Source: Clostridium sp. UBA1056
GTDB taxonomy: Bacteria > Bacillota > Clostridia > Clostridiales > Clostridiaceae
Assembly: GCA_002316385.1 (NCBI GenBank)
Contig: DCDL01000041.1
Span: 59,437 to 119,259, forward strand
DNA: 59,823 bases
Direction: 5' to 3'
The notes beneath the pieces were generated by a model. That model saw only the letters and a list, made by a program, of their open reading frames with translations. It did no database searches and was not told where the DNA came from. A program made the position numbers and the translations under genes. Each line of letters begins with the position of its first letter. Position 1 is the stretch's first letter. This document shows, piece by piece, positions 24,273 to 33,342 of the stretch.

Positions 24273-25733
24273 CTAAAGAAAATTTGTTAGAGCATCTTTA
24301 ACAACCTCTTTATCATCAAAATGAAGTTTTCTTTCACCTATAATTTGATAGTCTTCATGACCTTTACCAGCAATTATAAGAAAATCTTTATCTTTTAAAA
24401 GTTTTAAACCTCGTTCTATAGCATTTTTTCTATTAACAATTTTTTCATAAGGAGTTATGGAAGATAACATACCAGACTCTATATCGTTAATAATTAATTC
24501 TGGATTTTCGTTTCTCGGATTATCTGAGGTAATTATACAATAATCTGATAGTGCTCCAGCTATTTTACCCATAATCCCTCGCTTACTTTTATCTCTGTCT
24601 CCACCACACCCAAAGATAGTGATAATTCTACCAGTGGTTATTTCTCTTGCCATAATAAGAAGTTTTTCCAAAGCATCAGGAGTATGAGCGTAGTCTACTA
24701 TTACATTTTTATTTAAATGATTTTTTATTAATTCAATCCTACCAGGAACAGGGTTAACTTTAGAAATTAATTTTAAAATATCTTCTATATTCATATCTAG
24801 AGCATAACAGGTAGCTATAGTAGCTAGAATATTGTAGACAGTAAATTTACCAGGAATGTTTACACTAACCTCATTGCAAGAATCTTTTAAAATAATCTTA
24901 AAGCTAACAGATCTATTATCGTATACTATATTAGTAGCACGAATATCAGCTGGCTTTTCTATACCATAGGTTAGTATTTTACAAGTGGCATCGTTTATTA
25001 TTTCAGATGCAATATTATCATCTATATTAATAATTCCTAATTTACACTTATGAAATAATTTCATTTTTTCTTTTTTGTATGCTTCCATAGTACCATGCTC
25101 GTCTAAATGGTCTTGGGAGAGATTTGTAAAAATTCCTATATTGAAATCACAAGAATCTACTCTATGATTTGCAAGAGCAGAGGATGTGACTTCCATAACA
25201 ACACTATCAGCACTGTTATCACTAAAATATCTTAATGCTTCTTGAAGTTCTAAAGCTTCTGGAGTAGTAGGGGTTGTTTTACTCATGTTCACTTTCTTAT
25301 TTGTCATATCAAAGCCTAGAGTGCCTATGGTGCCTATAATTTTTCCGTAATTCTCTAGGACATCTTTGATATAATGTACAATTGTAGTTTTTCCATTTGT
25401 CCCCGTCACCCCTATAAGTTCTATTTCTTTTGAGGGTTCATTATAAAACAGATTAGCTATATTAGCTAAAGCAATTCTGGTATTCTTTACTTTTATAATA
25501 ACTATATCTTGATTTGTATAATTAACATCCTTTTCAACTAATATGGCTACAGCGCCATTTTTAACAGCTTTATTGATAAAGTCATGACCATCTACATTAT
25601 TACCACTTATGCATATAAATAAAGAATTTGACTTTACTTTTCTAGAATCATAGCATACATTATCAATATTTATATTTACATGTCCATTTATTAGGGTGTA
25701 ACTTATTTCATTAAGTAATTTATATAACTTCAT
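24273..25733 (-). CDS. murE: UDP-MurNAc-tripeptide synthetase MurE (meso-diaminopimelate-adding)
   Basis: The 486-residue Mur ligase adds the third stem-peptide residue. ATP motif GVTGTNGKTT at about residues 108-117, TTPTTPEALELQE, EVTSSALANHRVD, TNLSQDHLDEHGT and DYAHTPDALEK are all in place. The C-terminal TSDNPRNENPE holds the D-N-P-R motif that reads meso-diaminopimelate in DAP-type enzymes, so the wall is probably of that type. GGAGGAAT lies 6 bases before the ATG. The gene is apart from any mur/dcw cluster. Clostridia often carry more than one MurE-like gene, so this may be a second copy. Confidence 0.95.
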   Translation of the reverse strand: MKLYKLLNEISYTLINGHVNINIDNVCYDSRKVKSNSLFICISGNNVDGHDFINKAVKNGAVAILVEKDVNYTNQDIVIIKVKNTRIALANIANLFYNEPSKEIELIGVTGTNGKTTIVHYIKDVLENYGKIIGTIGTLGFDMTNKKVNMSKTTPTTPEALELQEALRYFSDNSADSVVMEVTSSALANHRVDSCDFNIGIFTNLSQDHLDEHGTMEAYKKEKMKLFHKCKLGIINIDDNIASEIINDATCKILTYGIEKPADIRATNIVYDNRSVSFKIILKDSCNEVSVNIPGKFTVYNILATIATCYALDMNIEDILKLISKVNPVPGRIELIKNHLNKNVIVDYAHTPDALEKLLIMAREITTGRIITIFGCGGDRDKSKRGIMGKIAGALSDYCIITSDNPRNENPELIINDIESGMLSSITPYEKIVNRKNAIERGLKLLKDKDFLIIAGKGHEDYQIIGERKLHFDDKEVVKDALTNFL

Positions 25734-25863
25734 TATTATTCCTCCGTCATCTAATAAATTCTTATACTTTTATTATACGGAGTGAATTTGCAATAAATAG
25801 TGCTTTAATTGCTTAAAATATTGCAAAAAATGCTTATGAAATAATGAGTTAGTATAAAATAAT

Positions 25864-26352
25864 TTATTTGTAGGGATCATAGCTACCTTTGAATTCTTCA
25901 TGTTGAATATCAGATGGACGTTTGAAAAATATGGTTGCTGGTTCATAAAATTCAGTAAAGGAGTGAAGAAGGCCCATATGAACTTTTGCTATTACTTTTT
26001 CATTATTTTTTGTAATAGTATGTTCAGGACTATAAGTAAATGCAAATATAATAAAACTAAAAAAGCTAAATATTAATATAAGTAAAGTAGCTAAAGTAAA
26101 GGTAAGAGTTTTTAAAAATTTATGTTCACATAAATTGCATAAAGCCGTAGCAACAAAAATTATTATACTAATCCCGCTTAGGTATAAACAAATACTTGCA
26201 ATCATATCAATCCATCCTCTAAAATACAAGTCTAGAGGTTTTATAATAATGCTTATAGATAAATAAATAATTGCTATTAAGGAATTGATGATTAATAAAT
26301 ATAATAATATTTTGTAGTTTTTTGGAATTTTAGCATTAAATTCTTTTAACAT
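25864..26352 (-). CDS. Membrane protein of unknown function
   Basis: The 162-residue protein has three probable transmembrane helices: ILLYLLIINSLIAIIYLSIS, then MIASICLYLSGISIIIFVAT, then a third around TLATLLILIFSFFSFIIFAF. A hydrophilic tail of about 55 residues follows (EHTITKNNEKVIAKVHMGLL, FYEPATIFFKRPSD). The last part has the look of a small soluble domain outside the membrane. I do not recognise the family. AGGAGG lies 8 bases before the ATG. A terminator-like hairpin at 26377-26411 lies directly upstream, in the leader or at the end of the phosphoesterase transcript. Confidence 0.7.
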   Translation of the reverse strand: MLKEFNAKIPKNYKILLYLLIINSLIAIIYLSISIIIKPLDLYFRGWIDMIASICLYLSGISIIIFVATALCNLCEHKFLKTLTFTLATLLILIFSFFSFIIFAFTYSPEHTITKNNEKVIAKVHMGLLHSFTEFYEPATIFFKRPSDIQHEEFKGSYDPYK

Positions 26353-26376
26353 TTTTTATTTCCTCCTATAAGTAAA

Positions 26377-26411
26377 AATCTTAGATGAATAAAAGTTTAC
26401 AATCTAAGATT
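26377..26411 (-). terminator. Hairpin just upstream of the membrane-protein gene
   Basis: On the minus strand AATCTTAGAT and ATCTAAGATT form a 10-bp stem followed by TTTAC, 6 bases before AGGAGG. It is either the distal terminator of the phosphoesterase gene or an attenuator. Confidence 0.5.
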
Positions 26412-26432
26412 ATCATAGGTATTAAAATATTA

Positions 26433-26469
26433 CAACAAATTTTTATTGCATTTCAATAAAAATTTGTTG
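26433..26469 (-). terminator. Terminator-like hairpin after the phosphoesterase gene
   Basis: CAACAAATTTTTATTG and its exact complement form a 16-bp stem with a 5-base loop, 51 bases after the phosphoesterase stop. It is very A/T-rich and the trailing T-run is interrupted. Confidence 0.55.
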
Positions 26470-26519
26470 ATGTATATAGTATATTGGGAAATGTTAATGC
26501 AGAATAGTATCTCATCACT

Positions 26520-27398
26520 CTACTTATTTGATAAATTTACAACAACAACTTCGGGACGATTGAATAATCTCTGTGGAGCAAGACTGTTACCAAGACCTCT
26601 ACTAATTACTAAAGATGTAGAATTTAGTTTATGAATACCATTTGTATACTTTGGGAAGAAACCTTGGTTTGGAGCTATAAGTCCACCTAAAAAAGGAAGT
26701 CTAATTTGTCCACCATGGGCATGGCCAGAAAATACTAAATCAATATTTTCCTTAGAATAAAGTTTAATTAGTTCGGGTCTATGAGAAAGTAAGATAGTAA
26801 ATTTATTATTACTTTCAGTTTTTAGATTACCTAATATCTCATCAAATCCTAAGGGCGAGGTATTATATTCTGAACTAATTATGGAGTTAGAAGAGATATC
26901 CGCAAGGCCTAAAAGAGAAATACTATCACCATTTAACTCTATATCTTTATGAGTGTCGCCCATATTTATAACTCCGCATTCTTCAAGGGCAATCTTTAAA
27001 TCATTATATAGATTCGATCTTTCTTCATGGTTTCCGGAGACATAGTATACAGGAGCTATATCTGTGGCTGATTTCATATAGGAAAGAGCTATATGCATAT
27101 CATCTATAGTGGTTCTACGACTATCGATTAAATCACCAGTAACCACAATTATATCTGGATTAAGTTCTTTAGTTAGAGATATTAATTTTTTCTGATTCTT
27201 TCCAAATTCTTTATTGTGTAAATCAGATATATGAAGTATTTTGTATCCATTAAAGCTATTAGGAATTTTTGAGTTTACATAATTTATATTAGTTACAATT
27301 ATACTATTGTTTTGCCAATAGCAAAAAATCATGATGATTATCAGAAAAAGTGCAATAATAATTAATTTTTTTATAGTGATTATGTTTTTGTAAATCAT
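26520..27398 (-). CDS. Membrane-anchored metallophosphoesterase (YaeI/YkuE-like)
   Basis: The 292-residue protein begins with one membrane helix (LIIIALFLIIIMIFCYW) that anchors a calcineurin-like phosphoesterase domain outside the cell. The metal motifs are complete: HISDLHNKEFGKN, VVTGDLIDSR, YVSGNHEER, LLSHRPE and FSGHAHGGQIRLP. Relatives hydrolyse phosphoesters of lipids or cell-envelope compounds. The ATG at 27398 is chosen because GAGGAGG lies 6 bases before it. The open frame continues upstream to 27482 without a ribosome binding site. It is a single gene with terminator-like hairpins downstream. Confidence 0.92.
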   Translation of the reverse strand: MIYKNIITIKKLIIIALFLIIIMIFCYWQNNSIIVTNINYVNSKIPNSFNGYKILHISDLHNKEFGKNQKKLISLTKELNPDIIVVTGDLIDSRRTTIDDMHIALSYMKSATDIAPVYYVSGNHEERSNLYNDLKIALEECGVINMGDTHKDIELNGDSISLLGLADISSNSIISSEYNTSPLGFDEILGNLKTESNNKFTILLSHRPELIKLYSKENIDLVFSGHAHGGQIRLPFLGGLIAPNQGFFPKYTNGIHKLNSTSLVISRGLGNSLAPQRLFNRPEVVVVNLSNK

Positions 27399-27627
27399 AG
27401 TTAACCTCCTCGTGCAGATTAATAAGTATCGTATTACCATATAACAGAGTAATATATAGGCTAGTATATTTCTAGTATACATAAATATATTTTCCTACTA
27501 AACATTAACGAATAATAGTTAACAGTTATGTAATAAATATAAGTTTAACATAAAAATAGAATAAGATATTACATAGAAAATATAAAATTATATACTATAA
27601 ACCTTTGATAATTTTATTTAGAATTTA

Positions 27628-27681
27628 TTGACACTAAAAATTCATAGTGATAAAATATGAAATTGGGAATCAGTTTCATAT
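27628..27681 (+). promoter_or_regulatory. Promoter and palindromic operator of the zinc operon
   Basis: TTGACA (27628-27633) and TAAAAT (27651-27656) are exactly 17 bases apart. A palindrome, ATATGAAA then 11 bases then TTTCATAT (27655-27681), covers the -10 end and start site. Its position fits an operator for the Fur-family regulator encoded just downstream, which would make the operon self-regulated by zinc. It is not a close match to the classical Fur box. Confidence 0.65.
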
Positions 27682-27698
27682 TTAAGGAGAGATGAAAA

Positions 27699-28109
27699 GT
27701 GAGTACAAGTAATGGATATAAAACTAAACAACGTGATTTAATTTTAAATTACTTTATAGAAAATAGATCTAAACATGTAACTGCAGAGGATATAGTAATA
27801 CACCTTAATAATGAAGGAACATCAGTAGGAAAATCAACGGTTTACAGATATCTAGATAAGCTTATAGAGCAGGGTGCTATTAGAAAGTACTTTATTGAAG
27901 AGGGAATTGGAGCTTGTTATCAATATCAAGATGAGAATAATGATTGTGAAGAACATTTTCATTTAAAATGTATTGATTGTGGTAGACTCATACATCTTCA
28001 ATGTAATTACCTTGCAGAAGCTGATGAGCATATTTTACATCATCATAATTTTAGAATAGACAGTAGAAAAACCGTGTTATATGGACACTGTGGTAAGTGT
28101 CATCGGTAA
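27699..28109 (+). CDS. zur: Fur-family repressor, probably the zinc regulator Zur
   Basis: The 136-residue protein has a winged helix (KHVTAEDIVIHLNNEG, KSTVYRYLDKLIEQG) and a dimer domain with HFHLKCIDCGRLIHLQC. The two CxxC pairs (CIDC, CGKC) form the structural zinc site. The metal-sensing histidines EEHFH and ILHHHNF are present. Metal identity comes from the neighbours, because the next three genes form a zinc-type ABC transporter. The start is GTG at 27699. AAGGAGAG lies 8 bases before it, and the ATG at 27693 is out of frame. The gap to the next gene is 18 bases, so it is co-transcribed with the transporter. Confidence 0.88.
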   Translation: MSTSNGYKTKQRDLILNYFIENRSKHVTAEDIVIHLNNEGTSVGKSTVYRYLDKLIEQGAIRKYFIEEGIGACYQYQDENNDCEEHFHLKCIDCGRLIHLQCNYLAEADEHILHHHNFRIDSRKTVLYGHCGKCHR

Positions 28110-28127
28110 GACAAGGAGAAGGATAGA

Positions 28128-29102
28128 ATGAAAAGAAAATTAGTATCAATTTTTATTACAGCTATATTTTTAATGGGTATGTTGACTGGATGTACATCTA
28201 AGGTCAATGAAGACGAAAATAAGAATTCATTAACGAAGGATTCGAATAAAATCACTGTTGTAGCTACTTTATTCCCACAATATGATTTTGCACGTGAAAT
28301 CGTAGGAGATAAAGGCGAAGTTGTAATGCTTATGGACCAAGGAGTAGAAAGTCATACCTATGAACCTACTCCAGCAGATATAATTAAAATAAACAAATCA
28401 GATTTATTTATATATACTGGAGAATATATGGAACCTTGGGCAAAAACTATAATTGATAGTATTGACAATGCGGATCTTAAAGTTTTAGATGTATCTAAAA
28501 ACATAAATTTAGATAAAAGTGCAGATGGTCATGATGAAGAAGAACATAGCCATGGTGAAGAAGAACATAGCCATATATATGACCCACATATTTGGACTAG
28601 TCCTATTAATGCTAAAATCATGGTAGATAATATTCTAGAATCATTATGTACTACTGACCCTGATAATGCAGAATACTATAAAGAAAATGCTAATAACTAT
28701 AAATTAGAGTTAGATAAGTTAGATAAAGAGTTTAGAACTATTGTAGAAAATGGAGTAAGAAAAAAAATTATTTTTGGAGATAGATTTGCAATGCATTACT
28801 TTGCAAAGGAGTATGGTCTTGACTATGAGGCTGCCTTTGATTCTTGTAGCGAGGACTCAGAGCCAAGCGTAAAGAGGGTAGCAGAGCTTACTAATGAGAT
28901 CAAAGAAGAAAATATACCAGTAGTTTATTATGGAGAACTTTCAAGTACAAAAGTAGCTAAGACCATAAGTGATGAAACAGGGGCTAAAATGTTATTATTA
29001 CATTCTTGCCATAATGTATCTAAAGCTGATTTTCAAAGAGGAGTTACTTATATTAGCTTAATGAAACAGAATGCAGAAAACTTGAAAGTAGGTGTTAATT
29101 AG
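28128..29102 (+). CDS. znuA: Zinc ABC transporter substrate-binding lipoprotein (ZnuA-like)
   Basis: The 324-residue protein starts with a lipoprotein signal (lipobox MLTGC, Cys22) and belongs to the cluster A-I metal-binding proteins. VVATLFPQYDFAREIVGD, SHTYEPTPADIIKI, the DPHIWTSPINAK helix and the late HSCHNV provide the metal-site residues. A His/Asp/Glu-rich loop (GHDEEEHSHGEEEHSH at about residues 126-141) is the hallmark of zinc rather than manganese carriers. It collects zinc outside the cell for the permease encoded two genes on. AAGGAGAAGG precedes the ATG. Confidence 0.92.
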   Translation: MKRKLVSIFITAIFLMGMLTGCTSKVNEDENKNSLTKDSNKITVVATLFPQYDFAREIVGDKGEVVMLMDQGVESHTYEPTPADIIKINKSDLFIYTGEYMEPWAKTIIDSIDNADLKVLDVSKNINLDKSADGHDEEEHSHGEEEHSHIYDPHIWTSPINAKIMVDNILESLCTTDPDNAEYYKENANNYKLELDKLDKEFRTIVENGVRKKIIFGDRFAMHYFAKEYGLDYEAAFDSCSEDSEPSVKRVAELTNEIKEENIPVVYYGELSSTKVAKTISDETGAKMLLLHSCHNVSKADFQRGVTYISLMKQNAENLKVGVN

Positions 29103-29103
29103 T

Positions 29104-29814
29104 ATGGCTTTAATTTATTGTGAAGATTTAACTATGAGCTATGAAAATAGCATAGTTCTAAAAGATATAAATTTTGAAATTAATGAAGGTGACTACATAT
29201 GTATAGTTGGAGAAAATGGCTCAGGTAAGAGTACCTTAATAAAAGGCTTATTGGGAATTAAAGCACCTAAGTCTGGAAGAATTAGATTTGGAGATGGCGT
29301 AAGGCAAAATCAAATAGGATATGTACCTCAACAAACTAGTATTCAGAAAGATTTTCCAGCCTCAGTTTTTGAAGTGGTTTTATCAGGATGTTTAAATAAA
29401 AGAGGATTTAAACCTTTCTTTTCCAAAAAGGAAAAGAAAATGGCTTTAGATAGTATGAGAAAATTAGGAATAGAAGATTTAATAAAGAAATCCTATGCTG
29501 ATTTATCAGGGGGGCAACAGCAAAGAGTACTTTTATCAAGAGCTTTATGTGCTACAGAAAAGCTATTACTTTTAGATGAGCCAGTAACAGGACTTGATCC
29601 TGTTGTAACTGCTGAGTTCTATGAATTAATTAAAAAGCTTAATAAAGAAAATAAAATTACTATTATTATGGTGTCACATGACATTACTAGTGCAATAGAA
29701 AATGCCAATAAGATACTTCATATAGATGGAAAAGTCTTATTTTATGGAAGTACAGAAGAATATAGAAATAGTGATGTGAGTAATAGATTTATAGGGGGTG
29801 TTGCTAGTGTTTAG
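29104..29814 (+). CDS. znuC: Zinc ABC transporter ATP-binding protein (ZnuC-like)
   Basis: The protein of about 236 residues is an ABC ATPase: Walker A GENGSGKST, Q-loop region GYVPQQTSIQ, signature DLSGGQQQRV, Walker B LLLLDEP and switch VSHDI. It powers metal import with the ZnuB-like permease. The ATG at 29104, one base after the znuA stop, is preferred. AGGTG lies 9 bases before it, and an upstream GTG would overlap znuA. The 3' end overlaps the permease start by 8 bases, which points to translational coupling. Confidence 0.93.
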   Translation: MALIYCEDLTMSYENSIVLKDINFEINEGDYICIVGENGSGKSTLIKGLLGIKAPKSGRIRFGDGVRQNQIGYVPQQTSIQKDFPASVFEVVLSGCLNKRGFKPFFSKKEKKMALDSMRKLGIEDLIKKSYADLSGGQQQRVLLSRALCATEKLLLLDEPVTGLDPVVTAEFYELIKKLNKENKITIIMVSHDITSAIENANKILHIDGKVLFYGSTEEYRNSDVSNRFIGGVASV

Positions 29815-30628
29815 TCTATTTCAAGAATTATTCTCCTATGGATTTATAATAAGAGCCTTAATTGTTGGAAGTTTAGTTTCATTGTGTGCAGCTCTTTTAG
29901 GAGTAAGCTTAGTACTAAAAAGATATTCTATGATAGGAGATGGTCTTTCTCACGTTGGATTTGGAGCTCTATCTGTTGCTATGGCTATGAATTTAGCACC
30001 TCTTCAAGTATCAGTACCGGTAGTAGTTTTAGCAGCATTTTTACTTCTTAGAATTAGTGAAAATAGTAAAATTAAAGGTGATGCAGCCATTGCTCTTATA
30101 TCAACTAGTGCGTTAGCTATAGGTGTAATTGTAACTTCTATTACTACAGGTATGAATACAGATGTATATAACTATATGTTTGGAAGTGTTTTAGCTATGA
30201 GCAAAGGAGATGTATACCTTAGCTTAAGCTTATCTGCGGTAGTACTTATTTTATTTATAGTATTTTATAATAAAATTTTTGCAGTTACATTTGATGAAAA
30301 TTTTGCAAAAGCAACAGGTACAAAGATAAAAGGATATAATATGCTTATTGCATTTTTAACAGCTATTACTATTGTAATAGGAATGAGAATTATGGGTACT
30401 ATGTTAATATCTAGTCTTATTATTTTTCCTGCCCTTACATCAATGAGAGTATGTAGAAGCTTTAGATCAGTGGTAATCTCTTCTTCTATAGTATCAATAG
30501 TTTGCTTTTTCTTTGGTATTATGGCATCCTTTGCTTTTTCAACTCCAGCAGGAGCTAGCATAGTAGTAGTAAATATTATAGCATTTATGATATTTTCTTT
30601 AATAGGATTGATTAAGAAGAGAATATAG
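29807..30628 (+). CDS. znuB: Zinc ABC transporter permease (ZnuB-like)
   Basis: The protein of about 273 residues has eight or so hydrophobic helices and the ABC-3 permease signature. MIGDGLSHVGFGALSVAMAM lies near the N-terminus, and GTMLISSLIIFPALTSM in the later coupling region. It forms the membrane channel of the zinc importer. The GTG at 29807 is chosen because GGGGG ends 8 bases before it. A GTG at 29798 lies within that site. It is the last gene of the zur-znuACB unit. The next gene begins 35 bases later with its own GGAGGGG and may or may not be in the same transcript. Confidence 0.92.
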   Translation: MFSLFQELFSYGFIIRALIVGSLVSLCAALLGVSLVLKRYSMIGDGLSHVGFGALSVAMAMNLAPLQVSVPVVVLAAFLLLRISENSKIKGDAAIALISTSALAIGVIVTSITTGMNTDVYNYMFGSVLAMSKGDVYLSLSLSAVVLILFIVFYNKIFAVTFDENFAKATGTKIKGYNMLIAFLTAITIVIGMRIMGTMLISSLIIFPALTSMRVCRSFRSVVISSSIVSIVCFFFGIMASFAFSTPAGASIVVVNIIAFMIFSLIGLIKKRI

Positions 30629-30663
30629 ATTTATATATAGATATGGCTTAAAATGGAGGGGAT

Positions 30664-31692
30664 ATGATGTACAGTTTTAAAAATGATTATAGTGAAGGAG
30701 CACATCCAAGAATATTAGAAGCCTTAGCTAAATGTAATTTACAGCAGAGTGAAGGTTACGGAGAAGATCTATTTACAGTAAGAGCAATTAAATTAATTAA
30801 AGAAAAAATAAGAAGAGAAGATATAGATGTTCATCTTTTAGTAGGAGGAACCCAAACTAATCTTACTGCAATATCAGCTTTTTTAAGACCTCACGAAGCA
30901 GTTATTGCAGCTAAAACAGGTCATGTATTAGTCCATGAAACTGGAGCTATTGAGGCTACGGGACACAAAGTTATTTCTGTAGATGTGGAAGATGGAAAAT
31001 TAACAAGAGGAAATATAGAAGCTGTAATAGAAGAACATACTGATGAACATATGGTAAAGCCGAAGCTTATATATATTTCAAACTCCACAGAAATAGGAAC
31101 AATATATAAAAAAGAAGAATTAGAAGAGTTAAGCCAGGTATGCAGAGAAAATGATTTATATCTTTATCTTGATGGTGCACGATTAGGATCAGCTCTATGT
31201 TCTAAAGAGAATAATATGGAAATCCATGAATTAGCTCAATTAGTTGATGCGTTTTATATAGGAGGAACTAAAGGAGGAGCTTTAATGGGAGAGGCTCTCA
31301 TAATATGTAGAGATTCTTTGAAGAAGGATTTCAGATATCATATCAAACAAAAGGGAGCTCTACTTGCAAAGGGAAGACTATTAGGGATTCAATTTGAAGA
31401 ATTATTTAAGGATAACCTATACTTTGACTTAGCAATTCATGCTAATAATATGGCAGAGATTCTTAAAAGAGGTATTGAAGATGCAGGTTACAGTTTTATG
31501 ATAAATTCATCTAGTAATCAAATATTTCCTATATTGCCTAATGGTTTAATTAAAAAACTTGAGGAGAAATATTTATTTATAATTTGGGAAAAAGTTGATA
31601 AAGAAAACTCAGCTATTCGTCTTGTTACATCTTGGGCAACAGATGAGAAAAAAGTATTAGAATTTATATCCGATGTAAAACTATATAATTAA
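30664..31692 (+). CDS. ltaE: Low-specificity L-threonine aldolase / beta-eliminating lyase
   Basis: The 342-residue PLP enzyme cleaves threonine or allo-threonine to glycine and acetaldehyde. NDYSEGAHPRILEAL, YGEDLFTVRA, LVGGTQTNLTAISAFL, GHVLVHETGAIEATGHKV, LYLDGARLGSAL and the PLP-lysine motif YIGGTKGGALMGEAL match the family. GGAGGGGAT lies directly before the ATG, and a second ATG follows at once. It is close behind the zinc operon but probably functionally unrelated. A terminator is at 31698-31741. Confidence 0.92.
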   Translation: MMYSFKNDYSEGAHPRILEALAKCNLQQSEGYGEDLFTVRAIKLIKEKIRREDIDVHLLVGGTQTNLTAISAFLRPHEAVIAAKTGHVLVHETGAIEATGHKVISVDVEDGKLTRGNIEAVIEEHTDEHMVKPKLIYISNSTEIGTIYKKEELEELSQVCRENDLYLYLDGARLGSALCSKENNMEIHELAQLVDAFYIGGTKGGALMGEALIICRDSLKKDFRYHIKQKGALLAKGRLLGIQFEELFKDNLYFDLAIHANNMAEILKRGIEDAGYSFMINSSSNQIFPILPNGLIKKLEEKYLFIIWEKVDKENSAIRLVTSWATDEKKVLEFISDVKLYN

Positions 31693-31697
31693 TCTAT

Positions 31698-31741
31698 AAA
31701 AAGATAGAAGACTAAAATATACTAGTTAATTCTATCTTTTT
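31698..31741 (+). terminator. Terminator after ltaE
   Basis: AAAAGATAGAA pairs with TTCTATCTTTT, followed by TTATT, 6 bases after the stop. Confidence 0.75.
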
Positions 31742-31877
31742 TATTATATAGCAACAGAAATATTAGACTAAATATTAGCATTATATTGAAAAGTGGGAAT
31801 ATTGTATAAAATTATGATAAAATTATTATATGCATAATTAATAAGTTGTAAAAATGTAATAAAATTCATAAAGGGTA

Positions 31878-31908
31878 TTGACAGTTACCTTACGTAACCT
31901 TCTAAAAT
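31878..31908 (+). promoter_or_regulatory. MerR-type promoter with 19-base spacer
   Basis: TTGACA (31878-31883) and TAAAAT (31903-31908) are 19 bases apart, the overlong spacer typical of MerR-controlled promoters. The spacer holds the dyad GTTACCTTACGTAAC. This suggests that the MerR-methyltransferase gene downstream activates itself. The transcript start would be about 35 bases before the ribosome binding site. Confidence 0.75.
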
Positions 31909-31951
31909 ATTAGTATGGGGTAAGGTATACAATTACTTTGGAGGGATAAAT

Positions 31952-33142
31952 ATGAATGATCATAAATTTTATACCACAGGGGAATTTGCAAAGAAGGCTG
32001 GAGTTACTATTAGAACTATTAGATATTATGATAGTAAAGGAATTCTTAAACCATCTTATCTCAATAATTTAGGATATAGATATTACTCCGATGAAGATTT
32101 CATAAAATTAAAAAAGATATTAGCTTTAAAATATCTAGGATTATCCTTAGATGAAATTATAAGCACAGAAAAGTGTGACTACAAGAAAGAGGATCTAATA
32201 AATTCTCTGAAACTTCAGAAAAGTATTATTAAAAATAAGATGAACAATATAAAGGAAGTATTAAACGCTATAGAAACTGCAGAATTTAGTATGAGTGAGA
32301 ACTCTAATATGAAATGGGAGGAAGCTATTGATGTAATAAAATCTCTAGAGAGTGAGAAGGCGTTATTACAACGTAGTAGAGATGTATCTAATTTAAATGA
32401 AGGTGTTAAGCTAATGGATAGATTCTCTACTAATAAGTATGGTTGGTACTCCTGGGTATTTGATAATATAAATATTAAAAAGAATGATAAAGTTTTAGAG
32501 GTAGGTTGTGGTAATGGAGTCTTATGGGCTAAAAATATGGACAATCTATACAAAAATGTAGATGTTACTTTAACAGAAATCTGTGAAGATATGATGGATG
32601 AAGCAAAATTAAACTTAAGAGATAATTCCAATAGATTTAATTTCATAATAACTGACTTGAATTCATTACCGTTTAGTGATAACAGCTTTGATATAGTAAT
32701 TGCTAATCATATATTATTTTTTATGAAGGATATAGATTTGGCTTTATCTGAAATTAAGAGGGTAGTTAAACCTGGAGGTTTAGTATATTGTTCTACCTTT
32801 GGAAGTAATCATATGAAGGAACTACAAGAGTTAATGTTAAGTTTTAGTAGTAGTATACGTATATATGAAGACAAGCTATCTTCTAAATTTGGTCTTGAAA
32901 ATGGTAAGGGTATACTCAATAGATATTTTAATAAGGTAGAGAAAGTTTTATATGATGATAAGCTTATTGTTAACGATACTAATGGCATATTAGAATATAT
33001 CTATTCCATACCTGGAAATATACTAGATATCATTGATAATAAGAAAAAAGAGTTTGAAAGTTATATCAAGAAAAATATTGATAAAAATGGAGAAATTTAT
33101 ATAACTAGTAACTTAGGGTTATTTAAAGCTGAAAATATATGA
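31952..33142 (+). CDS. MerR-family regulator fused to a SAM-dependent methyltransferase
   Basis: The 396-residue protein has a MerR winged helix at residues 5-75 (YTTGEFAKKAGVTIRTIRYY, LGYRYYSDEDFIKLKKILAL). A coiled coil follows to about residue 110. From about residue 165 there is a class I methyltransferase with the SAM motif VLEVGCGNGVLW, acidic TLTEICEDMM, TDLNSLPFSDNSFDIVIAN and VVKPGGLVYCSTFG. In ordinary MerR proteins the C-terminal part binds the effector. Here a catalytic domain takes that place, so it may methylate its own inducer or sense SAM. GGAGGG lies 6 bases before the ATG. The 19-base spacer promoter implies autoregulation. No other gene follows in the transcript. Confidence 0.88.
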   Translation: MNDHKFYTTGEFAKKAGVTIRTIRYYDSKGILKPSYLNNLGYRYYSDEDFIKLKKILALKYLGLSLDEIISTEKCDYKKEDLINSLKLQKSIIKNKMNNIKEVLNAIETAEFSMSENSNMKWEEAIDVIKSLESEKALLQRSRDVSNLNEGVKLMDRFSTNKYGWYSWVFDNINIKKNDKVLEVGCGNGVLWAKNMDNLYKNVDVTLTEICEDMMDEAKLNLRDNSNRFNFIITDLNSLPFSDNSFDIVIANHILFFMKDIDLALSEIKRVVKPGGLVYCSTFGSNHMKELQELMLSFSSSIRIYEDKLSSKFGLENGKGILNRYFNKVEKVLYDDKLIVNDTNGILEYIYSIPGNILDIIDNKKKEFESYIKKNIDKNGEIYITSNLGLFKAENI

Positions 33143-33342
33143 AAGTCCATGTGATTTTATTCATATCAACTATAAACTTTAGAAAGTTACTTGAAAAGTG
33201 TAAACTTTTACTTGTGTAAACCAATATTACATAATTTAATTTATCATTTGAATTATGGGATATTGATATTATAAATAAAAAATTGTTAGATTGAATAAAG
33301 TAATTTTAACTAACAAAATATTACATGAGAAGGGGAAGAGTT

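Noticed and set aside
30265..30561. Minus-strand open frame inside the zinc permease gene
   Set aside because: It is the shadow of an A/T-rich membrane protein gene and has no start signals.
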